Below, one piece after another: positions 43,557-55,714 of a stretch of 64,000 nt of DNA. How positions within the stretch are numbered: position 1 is the first letter of the stretch; each line of letters opens with the position of its first letter. The notes under the pieces were generated by a model. The model saw nothing but the letters and a program-made list of their open reading frames with translations, had not been told where the DNA came from and searched no databases. Origin of the DNA: Buddleja alternifolia (lineage: Eukaryota; Streptophyta; Magnoliopsida; Lamiales; Scrophulariaceae). The stretch spans positions 11,287,077-11,351,076 of the forward strand of contig CM033408.1 in assembly GCA_019426215.1 (NCBI GenBank), in the 5' to 3' direction. The translations under genes and the position numbers were made by a program.

Positions 43557-45191
43557 TGATAAGAGGCATTTTTACGTGTTTTTAAGCCCCTTTGCATTTA
43601 TGTCTTAGGTTCATTTATCGCTTGATTCTTGCCACATGTGCGTTTAATTCGTGCATTAAGTGATTTCAGGTCTTAAATGGATACAATCAAAGAACGGGAT
43701 GAAAAATGACGTATAAAACAAGTTTAGGCCAAATTGCTATGCACCCCTACGCCTAGGCGCCATCTTGCCCACGCCTGGGCGCCGTATCTGCACCAGTTTC
43801 CACGTTCGAGCGATATTTTATTATTTTTAGAGACTGAATTGGATGAAGTTTCCTTCTACAAAGTTGTAGAACTATGTGTTAGCTTCAAATGAGGACTTGA
43901 ATCATCCAAATCGGAGTTTTGTGGAGAGAGTTATGAAGGAAATACAAATCAGCAAATACTCCCAACAGTGGGCGCCCGAGCGCCATTTGTGGCCACATCC
44001 GAGATTTGATTCCTTTCAGCCAAAAGATCATCATTTGATGGGGGAATGGAACATTTAAAGCCAAGAGGTCATCACATGTATGGGGGGGATGTCATAAGTA
44101 TGTTTCTTACTAGATCTACTTTAGGGAATTTTATACTACTCACTTTAAGAGTAGTGGAGGGGACACTAGGGGGGACATACACATGAGGAGCTGATTTTGG
44201 TGGTCTTCTTAAGGATATTTGAGGACAATTGGACCGAACACATCTGGGAGAGGAGGGAGAGAGAGGCATTTGGTCCATCACTTTTCACTCATCATCATTC
44301 ATCACCATTTTTCTTCATCACTTTTGGAGGGGAACAAAGAGAGAGGAGCTAAGGATTGAAGATCAAAAGCAAAGATCCATCATCAATCAATTGAGGGAGT
44401 TTTAATTATTTGCATTTACATGTTTATTTCCATGAGTATGTATATGTTTGTATTAGATTTTCTTAAGGCTTTGATGAGAGGCTAATATTGTAGAACTAAG
44501 GCCATGTGAAGGCCAAATTTATGAATCAATATATGTGAAGTTGCTCTTTGTATTAATTCTCCTATTGCTTTGTGTGTTAATTCTATGCTTTTATTCCAAT
44601 CATGTGTTTGATCACCATATGCTTGCTATCTTGCCTAATCTAGTTGTTCGAGAGAAAATAGATTAGGGTGCAAGAGAATTAACACATCATCCGAAACAAA
44701 TGAGGGATTGCCCTAGAAATAGGTAAAGATTCCCGGGTGTTGTTAGCCGGATTCGTTCGGGGAAGCTCTAGAACGTTAATGCGTGATTTTTGATTAGATT
44801 CTCGGATAGACATATTTAGAGAACCGTCAATTAATCATAGGATTATTATGTGCCGAGACATCGGGTAATAGTTAATTTAGGAGTTTCCACCAAAGCAATA
44901 GGAGTCTAATAATTCGAAGAGTAGCTCATATATATTGACGAGTAGATTTGGTTGTAGCATGTGCCTTAGTCATTTTATCATACGTGAGATTTAATCTATA
45001 GTACGTTTCTCTTTGGTTCGTTAATTGCTTAATCTTTTTCTTGCACTTTACTTTAATTGTCTTATCTTTTATCGAAAATTATGAACTAGAATTCAAGTCC
45101 TTGTGGTTCGACAACCCGGACTTTTTGTCCACTTATTACTACACACGTCTAGTGCACTTGCTATCATAGCACGTTAGCTTTTAGCGTGTCA
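43557..45191 (+). repeat. 3' LTR of the Athila element
   Basis: 1635 bp, TGATAAGAGG...TAGCGTGTCA, matching 32461-34123. A short deletion removes part of the GCGCC-rich stretch near 43960-43990. Confidence 0.95.
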
Positions 45192-45284
45192 ATCATCATC
45201 GCATGAACACAAATAGGTAAACATTTTGACCTTCCATGAGTCATAATTTGATTCGGTCAACTGAGGTACTTTAGCATATGCCAT
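45192..45284 (-). pseudogene. truncated gag start, SIRE-like copia
   Basis: From ATG at 45284 the minus-strand frame reads MAYAKVPQLTESNYDSWKVK and on to a run of Asp codons at 45192, where the Athila LTR begins. The S-N-Y-x-x-W-K block is the usual copia gag start. Only 31 codons remain. Confidence 0.8.
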
Positions 45285-45364
45285 GAAATTTTTTAATGCA
45301 ACTAGATTTGGAAGGATCTAAACAAGCTGTTATGCTTAGAAATTTTAAAATTTCAACTTTAACC

Positions 45365-45376
45365 GCTCTGATACCA
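45365..45376 (-). promoter_or_regulatory. primer-binding site, SIRE-like copia
   Basis: The plus strand reads GCTCTGATACCA, i.e. TGGTATCAGAGC on the minus strand, two bases inside the LTR end at 45379. Confidence 0.9.
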
Positions 45377-45378
45377 CT

Positions 45379-46897
45379 TGTTGGTCCCAAGTGGCATACG
45401 AAAGGGTCTAGAAGGGGAGGGGTTGAATAGACCCTGAAGTCTTTTTCGACTTCAAAAAGGTTTCGTACTAAGAATGGTTTGGACGCTCGAAAATGTAGGA
45501 GCTTGGCTGAGCGTCTACTTGAAGACTGTTTTAATAATATTAACTTAGACTCAAGATTTGAATACTATAACCAAGCAGGTTTAAGCGTTCAGTTCCTTAA
45601 TCAGGGTTAGCACAGCGGAATGATTTTTAAGTCTTCTTTGTGAAGTGTTTTAGCGTCACAAAGATTTTCCTTAGTTGCTTAGATTTTAAATGATTTTATC
45701 AATGTGTTACTCAACCGATTATGCAATGATATGAAAATAATAGAAATGCGGTAAAGTAAAGAACACAAAGAATTTAAATGTTCGTTGGGTGGTGTAATCC
45801 CAACTACGTCTTTCTTCTCCTCGAAGACTCGGAGGCAATCCACTAAAATGCTTCTCAAAGAATCACACAGAATCTTCTACAAATTAGAGAGAGATGGATA
45901 TTGATGACTTGAGCTCCTTGGTCACACAGATTTCTGCTCCAAGACACTTCTATCCCCTTGCTTCTTTCACCCAAAAATATTGCAAGTATCCAACTTTGAC
46001 TTCACACAGATCACGAGGCTTGGATAGGGTTTTTTCTAACGGTTTGTTTGATTTTGGAAAAGTTCAAACAACTTGGAATATCTCAATAGTAATGTAGGTT
46101 TCTTCGAAAAGAATGTTTGAGATATTGGTTGATTGTCTCAGGAATTGAAGAAAAGCAGAGAGAATGTTTGCTTGAATATTTTGGCTTTTCTGAGAGTTTG
46201 AGTACTTGAGACTTCAATGCAACAGCAATTTGGCTTGTAATTCGATGGATATTTTGGCTTGTTGTTGAAGTCTTATTTGTAGGCATTCTTGGAAAAAGTG
46301 TCTGTTTGACACATGCACAGGCGCGTGTCTCTCACTTTCGCGAGTGAACAACTTTTGTCCTTTTTCCTGAAAATCTGCTGCACAAAAGTTGATGCTGCAG
46401 TCTCTGAATAGTTGACAGTCCAATGGGGTGGCTTCTCCATACGTCCTGGAGTGCTTATGACATTTAATGCTCTTATCAACATTTAATGCATTTGAATTAA
46501 ATGTCTGTTGGCAATTAATGATCTGAGAATATTTGCATTAAAACTCCTTCTGGACCTAGGAATAAATTCAAGTGAATGTTTGTCATTGATAGACGCTCAT
46601 TCAATCACTGAATGATCCTGGTCCTATTCAATACTTGGACGCTTGGATTCTTCATTCAGACTTCAGACGCTTGAGTTCTCAAACTTAACTACTGATAAGC
46701 TCACTCAGAAATTATCAGACACTCAGTCTAAGACTACATAGCCTAACAGACTAAAATGAAAATAAATAAAGACTATTACAAATCTAACGCTCAAAGCTTA
46801 TACATGATTTCTAATAAAATCAAACTTACATATTTTGGGGTCTAACATAGAATCCTAATTTTCATCATCAAAACATCTAATAAAAAATTTCCTAACA
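45379..46897 (-). repeat. 5' LTR, SIRE-like copia, 1519 bp
   Basis: Plus-strand ends TGTTGG and CTAACA give TG...CA termini. The base pattern GTCAT follows at 46898-46902. The copia-A 3' LTR has the same GTCATAGA word uninterrupted (63955-63962), so GTCAT is the likely target. Confidence 0.85.
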
Positions 46898-48053
46898 GTC
46901 ATAGATACATCAGTTAGATTGATGAGTTTGAACACGGCTCACGCCAGTTATGTCACATGTGTTTTCACTCAATGACAGTCAATGACAAAACTGATAAGTT
47001 GTGATAGGTAAGCGTGAACCTTAGATCTGAGTAATCACGTTGAAGATGTGCTTGTGACATCAAGTTTGTCATTGGAGTAGTTAGATCCAATTCACCCGTT
47101 GGTGGGGGGTTGACCTCGAAGTGCGTCTTGATGGGCAAGTAGCAATCTTAACTGATTAACAAAATAGAATTTGTTCTCTCATAAGTGAATGAGCTAAATA
47201 TCATATGCTGTCATGAATGGATGAGGTCAAACACTTTGGCCAAAGCATTAGAGATACTCATGTTAGACAAAAAAGTATACTCAGTGACCTCGATTCATTA
47301 TGAGCTAAGCATATAGTTAAGTCATGTGAGTTTGACTAAACCATGACTCTCATTTGACTGGGATATAAGAGTAACGGGTTTATACTCGTAGGGTATTCAC
47401 AACGTGAAAGGTTTGTAACGATTCTTCGTTCTCAATTAGGATATGATGTGGGCGACGAGACTGGCTAGGTGTTAACCTTGACTTTCTCCTAATTGCTTTT
47501 TGAGATGAACCTAAAGAGCCGCGCTTAAAGGAATTGAAAAGGAAAAATTATGGACTAAGACTTGAGAGATTTTTCGGTATTTGATATCGCAATTAATTAA
47601 TTAATTTAAATCATTTGATGATCTTATTAATTAATTAAGTTAATGTGTTAATTAATTTCTTTATGAAATTAATTATAGAATTAACTTGGATTAATTAGTT
47701 ATTTAGATAGTTTATTTGTTGGATAAATAATATTAATTAAATAATTAATCAAATTAAAACTAATTACATGGACTAAAGCCGAGGGCTTAAAACTCCCAAG
47801 TGGACATCCACCAAGGACGCCTAAGGCCTTAGTTACTTAGGTTTAATTATTTCCTCGTGTAGTATAAATACTAATTAGTGGAAATAATTAACTCTAGCCT
47901 CATAATTATCTTTGTCTCCAAGTAATAGAATTCCACTTCTCTCTCTCTCTAGCCGTCCATAGGAGAAGAAAAAGAAGGATTTTTTGCTCTCAATTCCGGC
48001 GTGGTGATTTAGAGGCAGTGGCTGTTTCGCTGCTTGGAAAAGGGATGAAAAGC
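46898..48053 (+). repeat. copia-A 5' LTR, part 1
   Basis: Its first bases match the 3' LTR at 63955-64000 (GTCATAGAYACATCAGTTAG). The part from 47809 matches 20580-20828. A TATA-like AGTATAAATAC lies near 47860. An AT-rich stretch (47570-47760) is non-coding. The left 340 bp of this LTR is missing, displaced by the SIRE-like insertion. Confidence 0.85.
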
Positions 48054-48073
48054 CACTAGTACAGAAATGGCCT

Positions 48074-48440
48074 GTTACAGCGCACATTTTACAGCGATTT
48101 TTTGAAAACCGCTGAACGGAGAGACTTATTACAGCGGTTTATAAGTGAACCGTTATAAATGAAACTAAGTCGGAACCTATTACAGCGGTTTTTTTTAAAA
48201 CCGCTGTAATAGGACTAAACCTATTACAGCGGTTCGGTAAAAAACCGCTATTATAAGTCGAAACGAAAAAAAAAAAAAAAAGTTTTTTAACAGCGGTTCA
48301 ATATTGAACCGCTGTAACTGATTCAAGCCGGTTACAGCGGTTCATTACAGAACCGCTTTAACTGATAATCAGTTAAAGCGGTTCGGGAATGAACCGCTAT
48401 AACTGATTATCAGTTAAAGCGGTTCATTCCTGAACCGCTT
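48074..48440. repeat. CACTA left subterminal repeats
   Basis: Repeated TTACAGCGGTT and AACCGCTGTAA words in both orientations form back-to-back hairpins about every 30-60 bases; some units read TTAAAGCGGTT. In En/Spm, such subterminal motifs bind the element's own protein (TNPA). The right end has the mirrored set. Confidence 0.9.
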
Positions 48441-48799
48441 TAATTGTTAATTAAAAAAAAAAAAAAATTCCCCCCCATTTTTCCCCCCAAAACCGACTCC
48501 ACCCTCTCATTTCTCTCTACTCTCTCTCTCTCCTCTACTCTCTCACTCTCTACTCGACTCTCTCTCTCACTCTCCGCCCCCGACCCGCCCCCGACCCACC
48601 CCCGCCCCCCGAGTCGCCGCCGGTCCGCCACCACCACAAGCCGCAGCCGCCGCCGTCATCGCCCCTCTCGATTTTCTCTCATTCTCGATCTCTCTTCTCG
48701 GTCTCTCTCTCTATACTCTACTCTCTCTCTATACTCTCTCTCACTCTCAAGATAGCCCCGCCCCCGTCCCCAAGTCCCCAAACCGCAGCTCCTCTTCGG

Positions 48800-48884
48800 C
48801 CGCCTCCTCCGCCGCCGCCGCCTCGCCTCCGCCGCGCTGCCGCCTCGCCTCCGCCGCGCTGCCGCCTCGCCTCCGCCGCGCTGC
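48800..48884. repeat. GC-rich 22-bp tandem repeat
   Basis: Three copies of CGCCTCGCCTCCGCCGCGCT plus GC occupy about 48819-48884, with degenerate copies on both sides. It lies in the CT-rich 5' leader region (48480-48930) of the CACTA transcript. The unit length is not a multiple of three, which argues against coding. Confidence 0.8.
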
Positions 48885-48959
48885 CGCCTCCACCTCCGCC
48901 GCGCCGCCGCCTCCCTACCCACCAATCACTCCTCCTCCCTCTCTTTATAGGTATATATA

Positions 48960-49950
48960 TATATATATGTTATGTTATATATATATTATGTATATATTTT
49001 AGGTTAATGTTTGTATATAAGTGTTGGGGTTTTGTGATTTAATTTATATAATATTGGTTATGTGTTAATTTGTTGTTTGTTATATATTTATGTTGTGTTA
49101 ATAAGGATTTTGTGATGTATATAATGTGGGTTATATGTTAATTTGTTAAGTATTGTTATATAATGTTAATTAGGATTTTGTGAATTATTGTTATATATAT
49201 TTGTTAATTAGGATTTTGTGATGTATATAATGTGGATTTAATTTATGTTTTTGTTAATTATATAATGTGGGTTTTTGTGATATATATGTTATTTTAATTA
49301 GGGTTTATTGATTTTTGGATTTTTGATTTATGATATGTTGGTATTATATATGATTGGATTGTTGTTGTATTGTTTTGTTGACATTGTTTAATGCATTCAT
49401 GGTATTTGTGCATCACGTCATGTCACAACGAACATTTATACTTGAGATTTACATATTTTTGTGAAAATAATTATATCGTGATGCTTTAATTTATTTGTAG
49501 TTTTATGTGATTTATTTAGATCCAATTGCTGATCAATATTTATAATATGATGCTTTATTTGTAGTTTTTTATGTGATCTATGTGATCCAACTGGTGATCA
49601 ATATTTGTAGTTGCTAGCTAGAAATTTTATGTTTTATGTGATCCAACTGGTGATCAATATTTTTGTATCATTTTGTGTTCGTTGTGGGTGAAAGATTAGA
49701 ATGTTGGGTTTGTTGTGGTTGAAATTGGTAGTATTTTTGCGTCGTTACCCTGTTGAGATTTTAGCGGATCGTAAGATTCGACTTTTGTTGGTTACAACCC
49801 ATTGGGAAGATTAAGTCGAGAACTTGGTAGAAATATTTGCGTCGTTACTATGCCGAATTTTTTATAGAATAAATTAAAAATAAATTTATTTAATTAATTT
49901 AACTATCAACTGATATTAAAATTATTTAATTTAATTAATTGAGAATTTAG
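48960..49950 (+). other. CACTA leader intron region, no gene
   Basis: T-rich and AT-rich sequence with a TA microsatellite (48953-48970). It ends in a possible acceptor (TTTAG) right before the transposase ATG. Repeated words GTGATCCAACTGGTGATCAAT (49584-49660 region) occur twice. Confidence 0.5.
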
Positions 49951-51257
49951 ATGGATCGAAGTTGGATTGTAGCGGATCGTATGTCGGAGCAATATGTGAA
50001 AGGGGTGAAAGAATTCATAGACTTTGCGGTTGAGCATGCATCGGATCCGACTAGGATTAGTTGTCCGTGTTTACGTTGTTGTTTTGGAAAGAGAATTAGT
50101 CCACGTGACTTGGAAGATCATTTGGTGTGTAATGGAATTGATAAAAGCTACACACGATGGACAAGACACGGTGAAAGCAGTGGCACCTCAGCTGATTTGG
50201 GTGATACATCATATCGATCAGTAGATTTTGACATGGATGACTGTGAGCATGATCGTTTGGAGGAGATGACCAATGTGATTGAGGAGGATTTGCGAAATTG
50301 TCCCAAGATGTTCGACAATTTGACAAGTGATTCAAAGACACCCCTGTATAGTGGTAGTAATTTCACAAGATTGAAAGCAGTCCTAAACCTCTACAAGTTA
50401 AAAGCTAACAATGGGTGGAGTGATAAGAGTTTCACAGACTTACTTGGTCTATTAAAAAGTATGTTACCCGATGATAATGTGTTACCTAATCGTACTTATG
50501 AGGCTAAGAAGATGTTAACTGCAATTGGCATGGGATATGAGAGGATACATGCTTGTTTCAATGATTGCATCTTGTTTAGAAATGACTATGCACCATTGAA
50601 GGTGTGTCCGAAATGTGGCACCTCACGGTACAAGAAGAATGGATCTGCTCCTGTCAAAACAGCATGGTATTTGCCCATAATACCTAGATTTAGACGCATG
50701 TACAGTAGTGAAGCGTTTGGCAAGGACTTGACATGGTATGCTGATAGAAGGGTTGAAGAAGGGATTGAAGATAACAAGATTAGACATCCTTCAGATTCTC
50801 CTCAATGGAAAAAGATTGATAATGATTTCCCTGAATTTAGGAAAGAACCAAGAAATTTACGCCTTGTATTGGCTACAGATGGCATGAACCCACATGGCTT
50901 GCAAAGTAGCTCACATAGTACATGGCCGGTGATTTTGATGATCTACAACCTACCCCCTTCGCGATGCATGAAGCGAGAGCATATTATGATGCCTATACTA
51001 ATTTCCGGGCCGAAACAACCTGGAAATGATATAGATGTCTACTTGGCCCCTTTAATTGAGGAACTCCTATCTTAGGTGGTTCACAATCCACAAATAGTGA
51101 CGGTGACTTGGATATTAGTGATGATGAATTGTATATGCGAGAAGATCACCAAGAGGGAATATGGATTAATCCATCTGTTCGTCGGCGTACTAAACAAAAT
51201 GGTCGTACTGAGGGATCACAAAAGACTAGTAAACCAGCGACAAAAAGAAAACGATGA
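49951..51257 (+). pseudogene. CACTA TNP2-type transposase with large internal deletion
   Basis: TNP2 would cut the element ends. The ORF from ATG 49951 starts with the transposase-associated domain (VKEFIDFAVEHASDPTRISC, PCLRC, LVCNGIDKSYTRW). The N-terminal half of the Transposase_21 domain follows (LKSMLPDDNVLPNRTYEAKK, ACFNDCILFRNDY, CPKCGTSRYK, LRLVLATDGMNPHG). At KQPGNDIDVYLAPLIEELL it stops (51073-51075). The next bases read, two frames on, as a tail GGSQSTNSDGDLDIS... WINPSVRRRT ending in a basic KRKR at 51257, typical of the very C-terminus. So several hundred residues, including the rest of the catalytic core, are missing and the ends are joined out of frame. Confidence 0.85.
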
Positions 51258-51802
51258 AAGGTATTAGAACTTATTAGATAATTATATGAGTATTTGATAA
51301 TTATATGAGTAACTTATTTGAACTCTTTTGTTAAGTATGCAATTTAAGTGTAAATCTTATTTGAACTTATTTGATAATTATTTGAACGCTTGTAATATTA
51401 TATTAGTGAATGAGTTACACTAACTTTTGTATTTTTTTGTTTTTGTAGGTCGATACCGTATACCACCACAGTCACCCTCTTCTCCGCCACTACCACGACG
51501 ACCACCACCAATGTAAGCTTATCAATATTTCGTTTTGTACTTTTGGATGTGATTTATATGATCCAACTAGTTAATGATGTGATTAATACATATATATTTG
51601 TTTGCGTTTGTTGTTGTTGAAATATTTGAGTTTTGGTGGTTGCAAGGTTGGGGGAAAGATTAAGTCGAGAACTTGGTAGAATTTTTTGCGTCGTTACTCT
51701 GCTGAATTTTTTCTAGAATTATGAGCATTTCTTAATTAGCACTATTTATATATTTGGTATATGAATCTAACTTCTGTATTTTTCACTTTTGAAATCTTGT
51801 AG

Positions 51803-54800
51803 ATGGATTCTAGAGGTGATGCAAACAAAAATGTTGAAAATGAGATACGTAGAGGTATTACAGCAATGAAGAAAGTAATAAATGCTAAAAGTAAAGGCAT
51901 AAAGCTACAAGTTGGTTGGAACGAGTATGGTCAGCCAGTTGACCCAAATAAATCAAATTTTGTTGGTTACATTGGGGTGATAGCTCGTGACAGGGTCCCT
52001 ATTACTATTAATGATTGGCGACATGTCTCTGCAGCAATAAAATATGCCATTTGGAATGAAATAGTTGTAAGTTAGTTATTATATATATATTATGTTTTTA
52101 ATTGGTAAATGTAGTTTTTTTTTTGTCTAAATTATAATTTTGTATATACTTTATTGTTTGTTTTTATAGTTGGCCTTTGATATTGACGAAAGTAGACAAA
52201 AATTCGTCTTAGCCGAGGCTGGTAAGCTAGCTCGAAATTATAGGAGCTACTTGAGCAGAATCTGGGTAGAGGATGATGATGGGAACATTAATTCAAGCCC
52301 ACCCGAAAAATATCGTATTTCTCAAGAAGACTGGACAGAATTTGTAAAAGTACGCCAAAGTGATTATTTTAAGGTAATTATTTTAATTTATGGTTTCATT
52401 TTTATTTATTTGAAACTATATACATTGACTAATGCCTTGATTATATAATGAACAGCAACTACGTAAGGACAATTCTGAAAGAGCAAAGGACCCTGAATAT
52501 CCTTACAGGGCATCACGTCTTGGATATGCTCAACTGGAGCATACTGAGGTACGTAGTTCGTTACAAGTTTTAATTCTAATCAAATTTCCTTACAAATTTT
52601 CTAATCAAATTTCCTTAATTACAAATTTCCTAATCAAATTTATTTCCTTGCAAATTTTCTTATATAGAAGCAAAAAAGAAAGGATGCTGGGTCAGATGTC
52701 ACAGAGGTGACACGAGCACTAGTGTGGAGGGTTGCACATTCTAACAGCCAGAACAACATTGATAATGCCAATGTTAAAAGAGTAGTGGAATCAATTGTGA
52801 GTTATTTGCAATTTTAGTTATATAGTATGTTGTATGTTTTTTTAAAAATAATTTTAAAATAACAAATTTCCCTAAATTTTTGTATTTTTTAAATGTATTA
52901 TTACAGGAAAGCTTATCACAGGAGGGTAGCCATAGTGGACCCGAGAGGACCCACAATGATACACTGGCTTTAGCTCTTAAAAAGAAGGAGCATGCGGGTC
53001 GAGTTAGGGGTGTAGGCTTTGGGGTATCACAAAAAGATTACTTTTCGGATTCAAAGCCTTCAAAAAATGCGGTGATTGATAGCTTGCAAGGCACGGTTCA
53101 AATGCTCACTCAATCACTATTAGAATTGCGACGCGAGTTTGACGAGCATAGGGCGTCTGCGTCGCAGCAGCCACATACAGAAGAGGCGGTTTCTTTGAAA
53201 GATAGCTGCCCAGAAGTGAAAAACCTACCTCAGGTAATTAATGATATGAATTTGTTTAGTGATAACGTGACTTTCAAATCCTATATTTCTGTATAATATA
53301 CAAAATTTTCTAATATAATGGTATATATATATATATAGGATGTCTTGTAGTGTCAATTAGCACTTACTACACCGTCTTATCGTTTGGTGGCTAAAGGAAA
53401 AATGTACAATCGACCAGAGGATAGAACATTGCATACATGTCCATTAGCCTCCCACCTCGTGAAAGTGACGATTGACATTGCAATTGAAGATGTTGCACCC
53501 CTACCAGTCCCTCTCGATGATGAAGGAGTGTTCACAGTATCCGAGGCTGTGGGATACATGGTTGCTTGGCCTAAGAGTCTTGTCATTGTCAGTGATGCAT
53601 CGGTACGTAATTATTAATAGCTAGTCATTAATAAATTATAACAATTGTTTAATGTTAATAAATATACTTTCATTGATAACGCCCACGTTTTGAATTCTTT
53701 TGCTTCTAGTCTCGCGGAAAATCCAAATCATCAGTAGGAAAAAGTAAATCAGTGACGACGAAGCACTCACATGTCAAAAATACACCTCTAGTGGCCAACC
53801 CTCCTTCTCTAGTGGCCAACCCTCCTGCTCCAGTACGCCCTCATTCACTTGCAGTTCTTGATAGGTTCTTTCAGATGATGGCTGCTGAAAATACTATCCG
53901 GATAGACATGCCCGTGGAAATCTTCAATATCCCCTTTCCAGAATATATTGGGCGGGAGGAGATCGGTCACTTTCTGCATAAACAACAGATAGGAGCCTCT
54001 ATCATTTCTGCTTACATCAATTAAGTTTTTAAATATTAATTAACAACTACGTAAGCTTTTAATTAAATTATTTTACTGAAGTAATTTGAACTATGTTTAT
54101 TTTTGTGACACAAATTTATTTTATGCTTAATTGTAGGTGTTTGTGGGTTAATCACGTGGTCCCCGAACAAAAACAAAATAAATTCGGGTTCCTTAGCCCA
54201 CATTCTATATCTGCAGGAGCAGGAATTACTCCCCAGCGTGTTGACCAATCGCAATATATAGCAAATACTATGATAGCTAGTGCACAGCGGGAGGGGAAGT
54301 TGTTTATTGCACCTTACAACTCCGGGTGAGCTACTAAAGATACATTGTTCACATGTCAAAAATTTGTTACGTAGGGATAACTAATTTTAAATCTATCTTT
54401 TGAATATGCTGATTAAGGGGCATTGGTTGTTGCTCGTGATTGATCCAATTCAAGAGATCGGTTATTATTTGGATTCTGTGTACGGCGGTGATCCAAATAA
54501 CCGACGTGATATGAAAGATATGATCAATCAGTAAGTTTTATCATTCAATTAAATGTGCATTATATTTAATATTAAGGTTAAAGTATATATATTATAACTA
54601 GATTTCATATATATATATTTGCTTGATATTGACATATTTCCTTATTTTTTGATATTTTCAACAGCGCTGTGTTGATGTTTCGAGCAAATAACAACAACCA
54701 AAAGATCAAATCAAAAAACAAGGCCTGTAAATGGAGTTGTATAAAGGTTAGGGCAATTATATTATTTTAATTATAGTTTCAAGAAATTATTCGTATAAAA

Positions 54801-55141
54801 GTTATTTGTTCTAATACAATTTTGATTTGAATTTAATTTGTAGTGCCCCATTCAATTAAATGATATAGATTGTGGCTTCTTCGTCATGAAATTCATGAAC
54901 GATATTATTAGACATGGAGAATCTATAATCCCACCGACGGTATGCATAATCCTAATTAATATTAATCAAATTCTAATGTCCCTTTTAAGTTATTAAACAT
55001 TTTTGTTGGATTTTAATATTTGTCTTGCAGTACTTTGCTGATTGTCAGTACGCCACTTACACTATAGAGCAACTTGATGAAGCACGTTCTGAATTGGCAC
55101 AATACATTTTTAAATGCGCTTTTGATATGCCGGCGGTGTAA
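51803..55141 (+). pseudogene. CACTA second gene with ULP1-type (C48) protease domain, about 12 exons
   Basis: Exons include 51803-52066, 52170-52373, 52456-52548, 52668-52796, 52907-53233, 53339-53602, 53710-54020, 54137-54325 and four more to 55141. The first six join in phase 0. The front part (VGWNEYGQPVDPNKSNFVGY, RISQEDWTEFVKVR, YRASRLGYAQLE, FGVSQKDYFSD) is of the TNP1-like transposon type. The C-terminal part is a SUMO-protease-like domain with His 54421 (HWLLLVIDP), Asp 54472 (YYLDS), Gln (PIQLNDID) and Cys 54871 (DCGFFVMKF). Damage: a TAG at 53348-53350, a lost donor at 54021 (TTAAG for GTAAG), and a misphased junction near 54417. The catalytic residues remain. CACTA elements with captured ULP1 domains are known in plants; their role is unclear. 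Confidence 0.75.
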
Positions 55142-55385
55142 GTTGTAAATTATTGTAAATTTTTATTTGATTTAAAAGTGGTGATTAGTTTATATTGGTT
55201 TATTGTAAATTAAACTCGTTATCATTTGTAATTATTGGAGATTATTATTTCGTGAATGAAATTAATTTAGGATTTTAATTTGTTGTTTCTGTTGAGCAAT
55301 TGGTTTGTTTTATGTGATTTGAATTTTGAGCTTTTGGGAAGGATAGAGCTAGCTGAAATTATAATAAAAAAAACAAAAAAAAAAT

Positions 55386-55695
55386 CAACTGTTACAGCGG
55401 TTCAATAACGAACCGCTGTAACAGAATTAAAAAAATAATTTTAATTAAAAAAAATGGTGACCTGTTACAGCGGTTCCTTTCGGAACCGCTGTAATACGTT
55501 GGTTTTTTACAGCGGTTCATAAACGAACCGCTGTAAAAAAACATGACTATTACAGCGGTTCGGAAAGGAACCGCTGTAATATGTCGTATTTTACAGCGGT
55601 TAAAAACCGCTGTAATAGGGAACTTACCAATTACAGCGATACGTATTACAGCGGTTAAAACCGCTGTAATAGTGAAAAAAAAAACCGCTGTAACA
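55386..55695. repeat. CACTA right subterminal repeats
   Basis: At least ten TTACAGCGGTT / AACCGCTGTAA units in alternating orientation, many as hairpin pairs with short loops (for example 55391-55422, 55464-55495, 55548-55580). They mirror the left end. Confidence 0.92.
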
Positions 55696-55714
55696 GGCCT
55701 TTTCTGTAGTAGTG

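Larger units (their letters stand above)
32461..45191 (+). mobile_element. Athila-type Ty3/gypsy retrotransposon, 12.7 kb
   Basis: Paired LTRs start TGATAAGAGG and end TAGCGTGTCA. Between them are an Asp-type primer site, gag, protease, RT, RNase H, integrase and one more ORF in the place where Athila elements carry theirs. That order (RT before integrase) is gypsy. Flanks do not match: TAAAG to the left, ATCAT to the right, so the expected 5-bp duplication is missing. Gag-pol has several frameshifts. Confidence 0.92.
45192..46897 (-). mobile_element. 5' end of a SIRE-like copia element, minus strand
   Basis: Minus-strand order: LTR (46897-45379), primer site, then the first 31 codons of gag, cut off at the Athila LTR border (45192). 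The LTR end segment (AGGGGTTGAATAGACCC region on plus) resembles SIRE/Maximus LTRs. The LTR sits inside the copia-A 5' LTR, whose sequence resumes at 46898. Confidence 0.85.
48054..55714. mobile_element. CACTA (En/Spm) transposon, 7661 bp
   Basis: Ends: left CACTAGTACAGAAATGGCCT, right (reverse complement) CACTACTACAGAAAAGGCCT. A 3-bp duplication AGC flanks it (48051-48053, 55715-55717). The sister LTR at 20820-20835 shows the uninterrupted site AAAAGCTGG. It carries subterminal repeats, a shortened TNP2 transposase and a second multi-exon gene with a ULP1 protease domain. With the transposase core deleted it is probably non-autonomous. Confidence 0.95.

Noticed and set aside
48444..48925. 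ORFs on both strands in the CT-rich and GC-rich CACTA leader
   Set aside because: They arise from simple sequence (Ser/Leu or Arg/Gly runs); the 22-bp tandem unit is not a multiple of three.
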